From: Malaciobacter marinus
GTDB lineage: Bacteria; Campylobacterota; Campylobacteria; Campylobacterales; Arcobacteraceae
NCBI RefSeq assembly: GCF_003544855.1
Contig: NZ_CP032101.1
Coordinates: forward strand, 1,364,001-1,428,000
Reading direction: 5' to 3'
DNA: 64,000 nt
The notes under the pieces are model-generated. The model was not told where the DNA came from. It ran no database searches and saw nothing but the letters and a program-made list of their open reading frames with translations. Position 1 is the first letter of the stretch. Every line of letters starts with the position of its first letter. Below, piece by piece: positions 21,050 through 30,897 of this stretch. A program made the translations under genes and the position numbers.

Positions 21050-21688
21050 TTAAAATCTTTTTCTATTATTTATTGTTAAAAGCAAAGTTGTTAATACATT
21101 TATAGGACGTGAATTTAAATTAATTAATTTAATTGCATTTGAAAACATATCAAGCTCTTTTTGTGTTAAGTTTATATTTTGTTCTTTTACTTTAAAAAGC
21201 ATTGATTCAACTATTGAAATAGCTTCATTTTTTGAGATTTTTTGATTCTCTTTTAAAAAATTATAAATATCTTTTAAATCAAGTCTTAATAAATCCAATT
21301 TAGATGAATTTAAATTTTGTGATTTTTTTAAATATTTATGGGGCATTCTTGAAAAAATTGTTGGTAATATTGTTGACTTTGTTGTTGTCACAATAATAAA
21401 AACAATATTTTTTGGTGGTTCTTCTAATACCTTTAATAAAGAGTTTTGAGCTTCACTTCTAAATGTTGTACCACATAATATAAGATATTTTTTACTATTT
21501 GTAGCAATATAAGCTTCTTTTACAGCTGCATTTGCTTGAGCTAATAAAAACTCATCTTTTTGTTCATTTTTTATAACTCTAGCTGAATGCGTTGGCAAAG
21601 TTGATAAAAGATATGAAAGAGTATCTTCTATACTATTTACTATTAATATAGTTGATGAATCCACTTTTATATCGTTTATATTTGTCAT
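21050..21688 (-). CDS. holB: DNA polymerase III delta-prime subunit (clamp loader)
   Basis: The 212-residue protein is short for a clamp-loader AAA+ subunit. It keeps the sensor-1 type segment LKVLEEPPKNIVFIIVTT (SRC-like LLKxLEEPP) and a following IFSRMP, both diagnostic of DnaX/HolB proteins. There is no usable P-loop, as expected for delta-prime, which does not hydrolyse ATP. Delta-prime proteins of this length are normal in Campylobacterota. It sits between hobA and folP, as in H. pylori. Confidence 0.85.
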   Translation of the reverse strand: MTNINDIKVDSSTILIVNSIEDTLSYLLSTLPTHSARVIKNEQKDEFLLAQANAAVKEAYIATNSKKYLILCGTTFRSEAQNSLLKVLEEPPKNIVFIIVTTTKSTILPTIFSRMPHKYLKKSQNLNSSKLDLLRLDLKDIYNFLKENQKISKNEAISIVESMLFKVKEQNINLTQKELDMFSNAIKLINLNSRPINVLTTLLLTINNRKRF

Positions 21689-21692
21689 TACA

Positions 21693-22244
21693 TTAGTTCT
21701 CTACATTTATTTCTGCAAAAAGCGCAGCACTTAAAGTTTTAGTATAAAGTCTAAACATTTGCAAAAGTTTCATATCTAAAGCATCATCTTTACTTCTTAA
21801 ATTAAAAGCGTCTTGCATCTCTTCATCAAAAAGCCATAAAAATGAGTTTTTAGAAACTTTTGGAATAATTGCCCTTACACTTTGACTTCTCCCAATATAC
21901 CAAAAACAATAGCCATTAGGAAAAGAGATACTTAACATATCTTTTATATAGTTAATATCATCTTCTGATTTAACTTCATCTAAATATTTATAAAAACCTT
22001 TTGCATCATAAAAAGGTAAAAACGGTCTATTTAAATTTTGTGAGTTTATATTTGTAAAAATATATTCTAAAAACCAATCTCTTTCTTTATCTGTAATTAT
22101 AATTACAGAACAACCTTTTTCAAGTATATTCACTACAGATTTAGATACTAAAGGAGTCCATTCATATTTTTTCTCTTCTAACCAAGGAGAAAGTAATTTA
22201 TCTTCTCTTATAGTATCAACTGTCCAATTTAAAAATTCTTGCAC
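21693..22244 (-). CDS. hobA: DnaA initiator-associating protein HobA
   Basis: The 183-residue protein starts MQEFLNWTVDTIREDKLLSP and contains SISFPNGYCFWYIGRSQ, matching the HobA family, a SIS-fold tetramer found only in Campylobacterota that binds DnaA domain I and promotes orisome assembly (the functional counterpart of DiaA). Identification rests on sequence pattern plus its place between lysC and holB, which is the H. pylori arrangement. It strongly supports the taxonomic assignment of the window. Confidence 0.88.
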   Translation of the reverse strand: MQEFLNWTVDTIREDKLLSPWLEEKKYEWTPLVSKSVVNILEKGCSVIIITDKERDWFLEYIFTNINSQNLNRPFLPFYDAKGFYKYLDEVKSEDDINYIKDMLSISFPNGYCFWYIGRSQSVRAIIPKVSKNSFLWLFDEEMQDAFNLRSKDDALDMKLLQMFRLYTKTLSAALFAEINVEN

Positions 22245-22246
22245 TA

Positions 22247-23455
22247 TTACTTATCCAGATTGTAAACTTCGTGTAGTGCTCTAACTGCTAACTCTGCATA
22301 CTTTTCTTCAATAACCATAGATATTTTTATTTCACTTGTTGAAATAATTCTTATATTAATATTTTCATTTGCTAAAGTAGAAAATGCTTTTGAGGCAACA
22401 CCTGTATGAGACTTCATACCTACACCAACAATTGATACTTTACATATAGAATCGTTATATTCAATATTTCTAGTATCTGTTCTAAATGTTTCCATTACTT
22501 TTTTACATGCTTCAAAATCAGTAGTTGGAATTGTAAAGTCTAAGTCAGCTTTTCCATCTACTCCAACTGTTTGAACTATCATATCTACATTAATATTTTC
22601 ATTTGCTAATGATGTAAAAATAGAAGCTGCAATTCCTGGTCTATCTTTAACACCATACATTCCAACTCTAATTTGGTTTCTATCTAATGCAATACCGCTA
22701 ACTATTGGTTTTTCCATAATATTTTCTTCCTTAGTTATTAATGTACCTTCAACTTCTGGTGTGAAGCTACTTCTTGATATCAAATTTACATTTAATTTTT
22801 TTGCCATTTCTACTGATCTGTTTTGTAATACTTTAGCTCCAAGACTTGCAAGCTCTAACATTTCATCATATGAGATTTTATCAAGCTTTTTAGCTTTTGG
22901 TTCAATTCTTGGATCTGTTGTATAAATTCCATCAACATCTGTATAAATTTCACAAACATCTGCATTTATTGCGCCAGCTATTGCTACAGCTGTTAAATCA
23001 CTACCACCTCTACCAAGTGTAGTTACTCTACCTTCATAAGTAACTCCTTGAAAACCTGCAACAACTATAATTTTGCCTGCTTTCATAGCAGTTTTCATAG
23101 CAGTTGTATCAATATCTTCAATTCTTGCTCTTGTGTGTGAAGAGTCAGTTTTTATTCCAGCTTCTCTTCCACTCATAGAAGTAGTCTTATATCCTTGTTC
23201 ATTTAATGCAATTGATAAAAGTGCTGAAGTTACTCTTTCTCCTGAACTTAAAAGCATATCCATCTCAGCTTTATTTGGATTACTTGAAAAATGCTCAGCA
23301 TAATCAATTAATTTATTAGTTTCTCCACTCATTGCAGAAACTACAGCAATAATATCATGTCCTTCATCACGGATTTTTTTTATAATGTTTGCTACATTTT
23401 GAATTCTATCTAAATTACCAACACTTGTTCCGCCAAATTTTAATACTTTTAACAT
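22247..23455 (-). CDS. lysC: Aspartate kinase
   Basis: The 402-residue enzyme phosphorylates aspartate at the head of the lysine/threonine/methionine pathway. It begins with KFGGTSVGN, has TLGRGGSDLTAVA and the YTDVDGIYTTDPR segment of the kinase domain, and ends with two ACT domains (near residues 265-400) that normally bind lysine or threonine for feedback control. It lies two bases from hobA and 17 bases downstream of rppH, in one operon. Confidence 0.96.
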   Translation of the reverse strand: MLKVLKFGGTSVGNLDRIQNVANIIKKIRDEGHDIIAVVSAMSGETNKLIDYAEHFSSNPNKAEMDMLLSSGERVTSALLSIALNEQGYKTTSMSGREAGIKTDSSHTRARIEDIDTTAMKTAMKAGKIIVVAGFQGVTYEGRVTTLGRGGSDLTAVAIAGAINADVCEIYTDVDGIYTTDPRIEPKAKKLDKISYDEMLELASLGAKVLQNRSVEMAKKLNVNLISRSSFTPEVEGTLITKEENIMEKPIVSGIALDRNQIRVGMYGVKDRPGIAASIFTSLANENINVDMIVQTVGVDGKADLDFTIPTTDFEACKKVMETFRTDTRNIEYNDSICKVSIVGVGMKSHTGVASKAFSTLANENINIRIISTSEIKISMVIEEKYAELAVRALHEVYNLDK

Positions 23456-23472
23456 CTTTTTTAATTACCTTT

Positions 23473-23970
23473 TTAAATATAACCTTCATTTCTAAAATAT
23501 TTTAATACTTGTTTATACACTGTTCTTTTAAAGAATGTTATATAATCATAAATATTTTTTGTTTCAACAAATTTGTATTCGCTAAATTCAGGTATTTGAG
23601 TATTGATATTTATTTTTGCGCCTTTTTTTAACTTTACTAAATAATATCTTTGAATTTGCCCATCATATGGTTGCATTTTTTTTGCAATTGCAGGGGGGAA
23701 CTCATAACTTACCCACTGCGGATATTCAGCAATAATTTCAATTTCCTTTGTTCCGATTTCTTCTTCAAGCTCTCTATAAAGAGCTTCTTTAGACGATTCA
23801 CCCTCATCAATTCCACCTTGTGGAAACTGCCAAGCATTCTCTACATCGGTACGAGAAGCTATAAAAACTTCACATTTTTCAGGATATTTTGCTGATAGTA
23901 CAATTGCTGCAACATTTGGTCTGTAGTTTTTACCATCTTTTTTTTCTATTGTTTCTTTTTTATCAGTCAT
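23473..23970 (-). CDS. rppH: RNA pyrophosphohydrolase (Nudix)
   Basis: The 165-residue protein contains a Nudix box from GGIDEGESSKEALYRELEEE onward, followed by IGT. RNYRPNVAAIVLS near the N-terminus and WQFPQGGID are typical of RppH/NudA, which removes pyrophosphate from 5'-triphosphate mRNA ends and triggers decay. It is the first gene of the rppH-lysC-hobA-holB-folP run and is divergent from hemW across a ~55-base gap. Confidence 0.92.
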   Translation of the reverse strand: MTDKKETIEKKDGKNYRPNVAAIVLSAKYPEKCEVFIASRTDVENAWQFPQGGIDEGESSKEALYRELEEEIGTKEIEIIAEYPQWVSYEFPPAIAKKMQPYDGQIQRYYLVKLKKGAKININTQIPEFSEYKFVETKNIYDYITFFKRTVYKQVLKYFRNEGYI

Positions 23971-24025
23971 AAATATATTTTCCCTTATAATTAGGCGAAA
24001 ATTATATTTAAATTAGGATTAAAAA

Positions 24026-25090
24026 TTGCTTTTATATATACATATTCCCTTTTGTGATAGTAAATGTCACTATTGTGCATTCAATTCTTACACAGATAAG
24101 TTTCACTTAAAACATAACTATATGAAAGCTTTAGTTAAACAACTAAAGTTTGAATTAGAGTATGTTAAAAAAGAAAATAAAAAACTAGAAACGGTTTTTA
24201 TAGGAGGAGGGACTCCTAGTTCTATAAAGCATGAAGAGTATGAAGAGGTTTTTGAATTAATAAAACCTTATTTAGAAAAAAACTGTGAAATAACAACAGA
24301 GGCAAACCCAAACTCAGCAAGTGAGAAATGGCTTTTAGGAATGAAGAGTTTTGGGGTAAATAGAATAAGCTTTGGAGTACAAAGTTTTGACAATGAGAAG
24401 TTAAAAAAACTAGGAAGAGCGCATAATAGTAAAAGTGCTATAAATGCTATACAAAAAGCTAGTTGTATAGGTTTTAATGGTATTAACTGTGATATAATTT
24501 ACGGAGTAGAAGCAGATAGCTTTGAAAGTTTAAAGAAGGATTTTGATACTGCTTTTTCATTGCCAATAACACATTTAAGTGCATATAGTTTGACTATTGA
24601 AAAAGGCACAAAATTTTATAATAAATCTGAAATAAAAATTGATGATGAAGAGTTATCATATGAAATATTTGATTATATAAATAAGTGTGGATTTACCCAA
24701 TATGAAATCTCAAATTTTTCAAAAGCAAAAGAGTTTGAATCAAAACATAATTATGGATATTGGGAACATAAAGAGTATTTAGGTGTAGGTGCTGGTGCAG
24801 TTGGATATAAACAAAACTCAAGATATTATCCAAAAAAAGATATTCAAGAGTATATAAATGAACCAATAAAGTATGAAATTGAAAATTTAAGCAAAAAAGA
24901 TATAAAAATAGAAAAAGTTTTATTGGGGTTTAGGTCTTCAACTGGCGTAAAAATAGAACTATTTAACGAAAATGAGTTAAAAGAAGTGCAAGATTTAATA
25001 GATGAAAAGAAACTTATATTAAAAGATGATAAAGTTTATAATCAAAACTTTTTATTAGCAGATGAATTGGCTTTATATGTAATAGAGTAA
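24026..25090 (+). CDS. hemW: HemW-like radical SAM protein (CPO-III-like)
   Basis: The 354-residue protein starts at TTG (AGGA is eight bases upstream) and reads MLLYIHIPFCDSKCHYCAFN; the three cysteines form the radical SAM 4Fe-4S site. FIGGGTPSS and NRISFGVQSFD follow. True coproporphyrinogen oxidases (HemN) have a longer N-terminus, and the HemW group is thought to be a heme chaperone. With the short start, HemW is the better label. It precedes prmC by 43 bases on the same strand. Confidence 0.88.
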   Translation: MLLYIHIPFCDSKCHYCAFNSYTDKFHLKHNYMKALVKQLKFELEYVKKENKKLETVFIGGGTPSSIKHEEYEEVFELIKPYLEKNCEITTEANPNSASEKWLLGMKSFGVNRISFGVQSFDNEKLKKLGRAHNSKSAINAIQKASCIGFNGINCDIIYGVEADSFESLKKDFDTAFSLPITHLSAYSLTIEKGTKFYNKSEIKIDDEELSYEIFDYINKCGFTQYEISNFSKAKEFESKHNYGYWEHKEYLGVGAGAVGYKQNSRYYPKKDIQEYINEPIKYEIENLSKKDIKIEKVLLGFRSSTGVKIELFNENELKEVQDLIDEKKLILKDDKVYNQNFLLADELALYVIE

Positions 25091-25133
25091 AGTTTCAATA
25101 AAATAGGCAAAATATTTAACAAAGGTATTATAT

Positions 25134-25967
25134 TTGACAATAAAAGATTGTATAAAAAATTATTCAAAACAGTTAAGAGATATAACTCATATTCCCAACA
25201 AAGAAGTTGAGATTTTAATTTTACATATTTTACAAAAAAATGTTATTTGGTTACATCTACATTATAATGAAGAGTTCAAACATGAAAAAGAGCTTGAGAA
25301 ACTTGTAAAAAAAAGAGCTACTAACTATCCAATGGAATATATAACAAAAAAAGCTTCATTTTATGGGGAACTTTTTGAGGTTGCAACAAATGTATTAATC
25401 CCTAGACCTGAAACAGAGCTTTTAGTAGAAAATGCAGTTGAGATATTAAAAGATATAAAAAGCCCAAAAGTATTAGAAATAGGTACAGGCTCAGGAATTA
25501 TTTCAGTAATGCTTGCAAAACTTGTAGATAATATAAAAATTATTGCAGTAGATATTAATGATGATGCAATTATTTTAGCTAAGAAAAATGCAAAAAAACA
25601 TGAAATCGAGCATAAAATAGAGTTTATTAAAAGTGATTTATATGAAAATATAGATGAACAAATATTTGATATGACTATTTCTAATCCTCCATATATTGCA
25701 AACAGTTATAAACTACCATTAAATGTAGAGTTTGAACCAAGAAGTGCTCTATTTGGAGGAGAAGTTGGAGATGAAATTTTAAAAAGAATTATTGATGATA
25801 CATATAATAAAAAGATTAGATATTTATTATGTGAAATGGGATATGATCAGAAAAAACCTTTAGAAGAGTACTTTAAAAATTTTGATATACAAAAGTATGA
25901 GTTTTACAAAGATTACTCAAATTTTGATAGAGGTTTTAGTATTAAATTTATAAAAGGAGATAAATAA
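25134..25967 (+). CDS. prmC: Release-factor glutamine methyltransferase
   Basis: The 277-residue protein methylates the GGQ glutamine of release factors 1 and 2. The N-terminal helical domain is followed by an SAM-binding Rossmann fold (EIGTGSGIISVMLAK near residue 118), and the catalytic NPPY motif is intact in SNPPYIANS. RPETELLVE is also family-typical. The start is TTG with AAAGG nine bases upstream. The stop overlaps the next gene's ATG by one base, indicating coupling. Confidence 0.93.
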   Translation: MTIKDCIKNYSKQLRDITHIPNKEVEILILHILQKNVIWLHLHYNEEFKHEKELEKLVKKRATNYPMEYITKKASFYGELFEVATNVLIPRPETELLVENAVEILKDIKSPKVLEIGTGSGIISVMLAKLVDNIKIIAVDINDDAIILAKKNAKKHEIEHKIEFIKSDLYENIDEQIFDMTISNPPYIANSYKLPLNVEFEPRSALFGGEVGDEILKRIIDDTYNKKIRYLLCEMGYDQKKPLEEYFKNFDIQKYEFYKDYSNFDRGFSIKFIKGDK

Positions 25968-27940
25968 TGTTTAAAGAGTTTAATTTAGAAAATTTAGAAA
26001 ATAGTAAAAGTTTATTAGAAGAGAAAATAAATCAGAGTAAAGATAAAGTTGAGGAACTTTTAAAAATAGAAGAAAAGAGTTATGAAAATTTTGTAATGCC
26101 TTATCAAGAAGTAGGGGAGAACTTAAGTGATTTTATAACTCCAATCTTTCATATTGATTCAGTTAAAAATTCAAATATTACACAAAAAGTTTTAGAAGAG
26201 TGCATTCCTTTGATCTCAATTTATGAAACTGAGATGTCTCAAAATGATAATATTTATAGGTCTTTAAAAGATATACAAGATAAGGATTATATATCTTTAA
26301 GTAGTATACAAAAAAAAGTTCTAGAAAATGAGATAAAAGATTTTGAATTAAGTGGTTGTCATCTAGATGAAGAAAAAAAGAATAGACTTAAACAATTAAA
26401 TTTGAAGCTTAGTGAATTGTCTCAAAAGTTTTCTCAAAATCTTTTAAATGCAACAAATAGCTTTGAAATGATATGTGAAAATTTTGAAGATGTAAAAGAG
26501 TTACCAAAGTCAGATTTAGAACTAGCAAAATTTACAGATGAAAATGATAATAAAACAAAATATAAATTTACTCTTCAAATGCCATCATATTTAGCTTATA
26601 TTACATATGGAACTAATAGAGAAAAAAGAGAAGAAATTTATAAAGCTTATTGTACTAGAGCACCAGAAAATGAAGAAGTAATCAATGAAATATTGAAATT
26701 AAAAGATGAAAAAGTAAAACTTCTTGGTTTTGAAAACTATTCACAATACTCTTTAAGTAGAAAAATGGCTAATAGTGAAGAAGAGGTTGTTTCATTTTTA
26801 AAAGAGTTAGCAATTAAAGGTAAACAAAGTGCTAAAGAAGAACTAGAAGAGATCAAAACATATGCAAGTGAAGATAACATTGAAGATATTAAAAGCTTTG
26901 ATATGGCTTATTATAGTGAGAAAGTTAAAAAAGCAAAATATGATTTAGACCAAGAGTATTACAGACCTTATTTTGAACAAAAATCTGTATTAAATGGATT
27001 CTTTAGTTTTCTAAATGATATATTTGAAATTAAGTTTGAAGAGGTTCAAACAAAGACTTGGGATGATAAAGTAAAAGTATTTAATATTTTTGAAAATAAT
27101 AAAACTATAGCTAGAATTTATCTTGATTTAGAAGCAAGAGAAGATAAAAGAGGTGGTGCTTGGATGAATAACTGGCATACTCACTATGTTGATTCAAATA
27201 AAAAAGAACATTTACCTACAGCATATGTAGTTTGTAATTTTCCACAATCAAAAGATAATACTCCTTCATTATTAAGACATGATGATGTTGTTACTTTATT
27301 TCACGAAATGGGACATGCATTACATCATTTATTAAGTAAAGTAAATGAACCATATGTTAGTGGAATTTCTGGTGTTGCATGGGATACAGTTGAATTTCCT
27401 TCACAATTTTTAGAATATTTTGCATATGCAAAAGATGTTTTAAAAATTTTTGCAAAACATTATGAAACAAAAAAAGTTTTAGATGATGAAGCAATTCAAA
27501 GATTAATAGATGCTAGAAATTTTCAATCATCATTATCAATGTTAAGACAAGTTGAGTTTGCATTGTTTGATTTTAACCTACATCAAAAATTATACAACAA
27601 TGCAGAAGAAATACAAGCTTTACTTGATAGCATAAGAGCAGAGTATAGCCCATTAATCCCACCTTCATACAATAAATTCCAACATGGATTTGGACACATT
27701 TTTGGAGGTGGTTATGCTGCTGGGTACTATTCATATAAATGGGCTGAAGTTTTAAGTGCTGATGCATTTTATATGTTTATAGACTCTGGAAATTTGTTTA
27801 ACAAAGAGTTAGCCATGAAATATAAAGAGCATATTTTACAAAAAGGTGGTTCTGAAAATATGGATAAATTGTTCTATAAATTTGCACAAAGAGAACCAAG
27901 TGTTGATTCTTTATTGAAAATTGATGGAATTATTAGCTAA
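25967..27940 (+). CDS. prlC: M3-family oligopeptidase (oligopeptidase A type)
   Basis: The 657-residue metallopeptidase has the zinc motif HEMGHALHH near residue 446, with the third ligand in the downstream VEFPSQFLEYFA segment. It also has the family's substrate-side GHIFGGGYAAGYYSYKWAEV near the C-terminus. It probably degrades cytoplasmic peptides. Lengths of 650-680 are normal. Translation is coupled to prmC. Only a weak hairpin follows the stop, so read-through to the coiled-coil gene is possible. Confidence 0.93.
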   Translation: MFKEFNLENLENSKSLLEEKINQSKDKVEELLKIEEKSYENFVMPYQEVGENLSDFITPIFHIDSVKNSNITQKVLEECIPLISIYETEMSQNDNIYRSLKDIQDKDYISLSSIQKKVLENEIKDFELSGCHLDEEKKNRLKQLNLKLSELSQKFSQNLLNATNSFEMICENFEDVKELPKSDLELAKFTDENDNKTKYKFTLQMPSYLAYITYGTNREKREEIYKAYCTRAPENEEVINEILKLKDEKVKLLGFENYSQYSLSRKMANSEEEVVSFLKELAIKGKQSAKEELEEIKTYASEDNIEDIKSFDMAYYSEKVKKAKYDLDQEYYRPYFEQKSVLNGFFSFLNDIFEIKFEEVQTKTWDDKVKVFNIFENNKTIARIYLDLEAREDKRGGAWMNNWHTHYVDSNKKEHLPTAYVVCNFPQSKDNTPSLLRHDDVVTLFHEMGHALHHLLSKVNEPYVSGISGVAWDTVEFPSQFLEYFAYAKDVLKIFAKHYETKKVLDDEAIQRLIDARNFQSSLSMLRQVEFALFDFNLHQKLYNNAEEIQALLDSIRAEYSPLIPPSYNKFQHGFGHIFGGGYAAGYYSYKWAEVLSADAFYMFIDSGNLFNKELAMKYKEHILQKGGSENMDKLFYKFAQREPSVDSLLKIDGIIS

Positions 27941-27993
27941 TTTTTGTAATAATAGCTTTTTTAAATACAAACCTAAAAGAGGATTTTATAAAT

Positions 27994-28491
27994 ATGACTA
28001 ATCAAGAGACTATTACAAAATTAAATGAAGCTTTAAATACATTAATAAAAGCATATGAAGAATTACAAAATGAGAATACACTATTAGAAGAAAAAATTGA
28101 TAATCTTAATAAAGATAAAAAAGAACTTGAAGCAAAAGTGGGAGGCCTAGAAGATAAAAATAGAAATTTAGAAGATAATGTTAATGAATTAAATGATTCT
28201 ACAGAAAAACAAAACAATAACATTAATTCTATGTTAGGTAAAATTGAAAATCTTCTAGGTAGCAAAAAAAATTCTAACAAATATGAAAAAGATAATAATA
28301 ATAATAAGTTTGATTCAAGAGAAAAAGAAACCTTTATTAAAGAACAAGATAATTCTAAAAATAGTAGTTTAGATCAAATACTAGAAGAAGAAATTGACAA
28401 TACTTCTGCAAATTTCAAAGAATCTAGTAATAGTGAAAATAAAATAGATTTAAATAGAATGGCTTCTTTACTAAATGGTTTTAATAATTAA
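27994..28491 (+). CDS. Coiled-coil protein, unknown (ZapB-like N-terminal region)
   Basis: The first ~95 of 165 residues form a long Glu/Lys/Leu/Asn heptad coiled coil (for example ELEAKVGGLEDKNRNLEDNV). The remainder is Asn/Ser-rich and low complexity, ending in a short conserved-looking helix (LNRMASLLNGFNN). This resembles small division-associated coiled-coil proteins such as ZapB, but coiled coils look alike, so function is not assigned. GAGG lies upstream of the ATG. The next gene starts nine bases after its stop. Confidence 0.7.
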   Translation: MTNQETITKLNEALNTLIKAYEELQNENTLLEEKIDNLNKDKKELEAKVGGLEDKNRNLEDNVNELNDSTEKQNNNINSMLGKIENLLGSKKNSNKYEKDNNNNKFDSREKETFIKEQDNSKNSSLDQILEEEIDNTSANFKESSNSENKIDLNRMASLLNGFNN

Positions 28492-28499
28492 AGATAGCT

Positions 28500-28772
28500 A
28501 TGACTAAACACATAGATAAAAATACTCTTTTTAATACTTTTGGAATTGATTGTTTCAATTCATTGGAGGAGGCTATAAATAAAATGCCACCTTCAATAGT
28601 TGAGTATCATTTAAATAATTTAGATACTCATGAGTGCGAAGTTTATTTTAATAAAAGAGATATTGAAAAATCTGTTAACTTTGGAGAATATAGTATATAT
28701 TTAGATTATAGTGATAATATTTATATTGAAATTGATATAGAAGAAGATAATTATACAAATAGCTTTTTTTAG
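28500..28772 (+). CDS. Hypothetical 90-residue acidic protein
   Basis: An acidic protein of 90 residues with no motif I recognise; the C-terminal third is rich in Asp, Glu, Ile and Tyr. It is nine bases after the coiled-coil gene and ends inside a strong bidirectional terminator, so it is the last gene of the hemW-prmC-prlC side. The compact spacing and defined terminator support it as a real gene. Confidence 0.6.
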   Translation: MTKHIDKNTLFNTFGIDCFNSLEEAINKMPPSIVEYHLNNLDTHECEVYFNKRDIEKSVNFGEYSIYLDYSDNIYIEIDIEEDNYTNSFF

Positions 28773-28780
28773 CTATTTGT
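28755..28780. terminator. Bidirectional intrinsic terminator
   Basis: ACAAATAGCT (28755-28764) and AGCTATTTGT (28771-28780) form a perfect 10-bp stem around six Ts. It lies at the meeting point of two convergent genes. Confidence 0.65.
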
Positions 28781-28782
28781 CT

Positions 28783-29151
28783 TTACTCTTTATCTTGTAA
28801 TTGTGAAAATATAAGTGGTACAATTTCTTTACAACTTCCTAAATGTGGAAGAATCTTAAATTTAATATCTGGATACTCTTCTTTTAATTTATCTATTTCT
28901 TTTGGAATATCATCTTTTACATGTTTACCTGCTGCAAGAAAATATGGAAAAACTTCTATTTCGTTACATCCATTTACAATTTCATTTTTTATGCTTTTAT
29001 AAATTGTGGGTTCACATAACTCTAAAAATGCATAGGTGATTTTTAAATTATCATCAATATTATTTATTATTAATTTTTCTGCTAAATTTTGTATCTCTTT
29101 ATTTGAACTTTCTAATCGACTTCCATGGGCAATAATTACTAATAATTTCAT
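28783..29151 (-). CDS. cbiX: CbiX/SirB-type small tetrapyrrole metal chelatase
   Basis: The 122-residue protein has the length and motifs of the single-domain class II chelatases: IIAHGSRLESSN at the N-terminus supplies one metal-binding His, and FPYFLAAGKHVKDDIP supplies the second. It inserts Co or Fe into sirohydrochlorin, for cobalamin or siroheme. The exact metal cannot be decided from sequence. It is a single gene convergent with the gene to its left. Confidence 0.82.
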   Translation of the reverse strand: MKLLVIIAHGSRLESSNKEIQNLAEKLIINNIDDNLKITYAFLELCEPTIYKSIKNEIVNGCNEIEVFPYFLAAGKHVKDDIPKEIDKLKEEYPDIKFKILPHLGSCKEIVPLIFSQLQDKE

Positions 29152-29451
29152 ATTTAAATTCCTTTAATATATATATTGTACAAATTTATCATTAATTTTA
29201 ATATAGTTTTTTTGTTTTTTAAAATAATTTATAAAATTTTTATAAATTAAATAATTTTTAAATTTATAAAATTACCTCTAGTTCATGTCTAGATAACATA
29301 AAATATTATTAATAGTAGATATAAATAATTTTTTAATAGACAATTAAATAATATATATAGTAATTTTTTAACATAAATTAAAATATTTCTAGTTACAATT
29401 TCGTAAAAATTATAACTTAACAGCTAAATTATATGAAAAGGAGAAAGTTTT
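29152..29451. other. AT-rich intergenic region upstream of the T6SS operon
   Basis: Three hundred bases of extremely AT-rich DNA separate cbiX from tssA. No gene is visible. It holds several near-palindromic A/T runs (for example TTTATAAAATTTTTATAAA around 29230-29250) and two CTAG-containing segments near 29280. I see no GG-N10-GC sigma54 element. It must contain the T6SS promoter, and its composition would suit binding by an H-NS-like or other AT-specific silencer; that is inference. Confidence 0.5.
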
Positions 29452-30882
29452 TTGAGTGCATTAATTCTTCAATCAATTGATGATTCAATTGTGGGAAAAG
29501 ATTTTAAATATGATGATGCTTTTTTATCGATTGAACAAGAAATAGATAAAAGTCACAGTGCTTTTTTTGATGGTTCTACAGATTGGGAGTTAGTATTAAA
29601 TAGTACTCAAGATTTTCTTATAAATAAAAGTAAAGATTTTAAGATTGCAACTTGGTGGATATATTCATGTTGGAAAGTAAACTCTTTTATAGGATTAGAA
29701 GTTAATCTTCCTATTTATATAAATTTCATAAATCAATTTAACGATAAATTATATCCTAAATCTATTAAAGGTAAAACAAATATTATTTTTTGGTTTGAAG
29801 AACAGTTGACTTTAGAAATAAGCCAAAATTTTACTTCTAATATTGAAGTTTTCTATGAACTTTTTATGGAACTTAACAATACTTTTAATAAATTATTAGA
29901 AAATGAAGATGTATATTTTAAAAAGATTATAAATATACTTAAAGCTAAACTACAAGAACAAAATGCAAAAGAAGAACTGAAAAAAAAAGAACAAGTTACT
30001 CAAATTAATAAACAAAAAGATGAATTAGATTCACATAAAGCAATATCTTTTTTAAGGGAATTGAAAAAAGATGCTTCAAAATTAGCACATTTTTATAGAG
30101 AAGAAGATTTTATTGAGCTTAAAGCATTAAGAATTACAAGATTCTTGTCTTGGCTTGAAACTGATGGACTTCCTTTAAATGAAAACTCAATTACACAATT
30201 AAATCCTCCTTCAATATTAGAAATCGATGAAGTAAAAAGTTTGTATAAAAATTCAAACTATGATGATGCAGTAAAGTTAATTGAAGAAATTGTGGAAGTT
30301 TCTCCTTTTTGGTTTGATGGGCATTATTATATATATAATATTTTCAAAAAATTAAATAAAGAAAAACAAGCAAATGAAGTAAAAAATTTATTAATCTATT
30401 TTTTAAAAACAAATGAAGGAATACTTGATTTAAAATTTAAAGACCATAGTAATTTCGCATCACCTAAAACTAAAAAATGGCTTAATGAAAATATGCAAGA
30501 GAATGCAAATAGTTCAAATAAAAACAATGATTGTGAGTTTGAAGTAGATGAAACTTTAAATTTTAAGGAGGCAATAAACCTAATAGATAAAAAATATATT
30601 AGTTCACAAAATATAAAAGATAAATTTCTTTTAAGATTAAAGCAAATGCAATTAGCTATAGAAAACAATAAAGAGAGTATGGCTTTAGCACTATTTGATG
30701 AACTTGAAAAATATATTGTAAAACACAATTTAATACAATGGGATGCAAAACTTGTATCAGAAGTGTATGTACTTTTTTTAAGCTCATTTAGCAACATCCA
30801 AGTAGAGAATGAACAAATAGAAAAATATTATTCACTACTTTGTAAAATTGATATAAATAGTGCATTAAAAATAAATATTTAA
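29452..30882 (+). CDS. tssA: T6SS baseplate/cap protein TssA
   Basis: The 476-residue protein has the ImpA N-terminal domain (residues 1-130, with DWELVLNSTQDFLINKSKDFKI and WWIYSCWKV) typical of TssA. A charged linker follows, then a C-terminal helical region. TssA nucleates the baseplate and directs sheath polymerisation. It starts at TTG, nine bases after AAGGAG. It opens the T6SS operon, 15 bases before tssB. Confidence 0.88.
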   Translation: MSALILQSIDDSIVGKDFKYDDAFLSIEQEIDKSHSAFFDGSTDWELVLNSTQDFLINKSKDFKIATWWIYSCWKVNSFIGLEVNLPIYINFINQFNDKLYPKSIKGKTNIIFWFEEQLTLEISQNFTSNIEVFYELFMELNNTFNKLLENEDVYFKKIINILKAKLQEQNAKEELKKKEQVTQINKQKDELDSHKAISFLRELKKDASKLAHFYREEDFIELKALRITRFLSWLETDGLPLNENSITQLNPPSILEIDEVKSLYKNSNYDDAVKLIEEIVEVSPFWFDGHYYIYNIFKKLNKEKQANEVKNLLIYFLKTNEGILDLKFKDHSNFASPKTKKWLNENMQENANSSNKNNDCEFEVDETLNFKEAINLIDKKYISSQNIKDKFLLRLKQMQLAIENNKESMALALFDELEKYIVKHNLIQWDAKLVSEVYVLFLSSFSNIQVENEQIEKYYSLLCKIDINSALKINI

Positions 30883-30897
30883 ATTAGGAGAATATAG

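Noticed and set aside
29152-29451. Sigma54 promoter for the T6SS
   Set aside because: No GG-N10-GC element with the expected context was found; the region is almost purely A/T.
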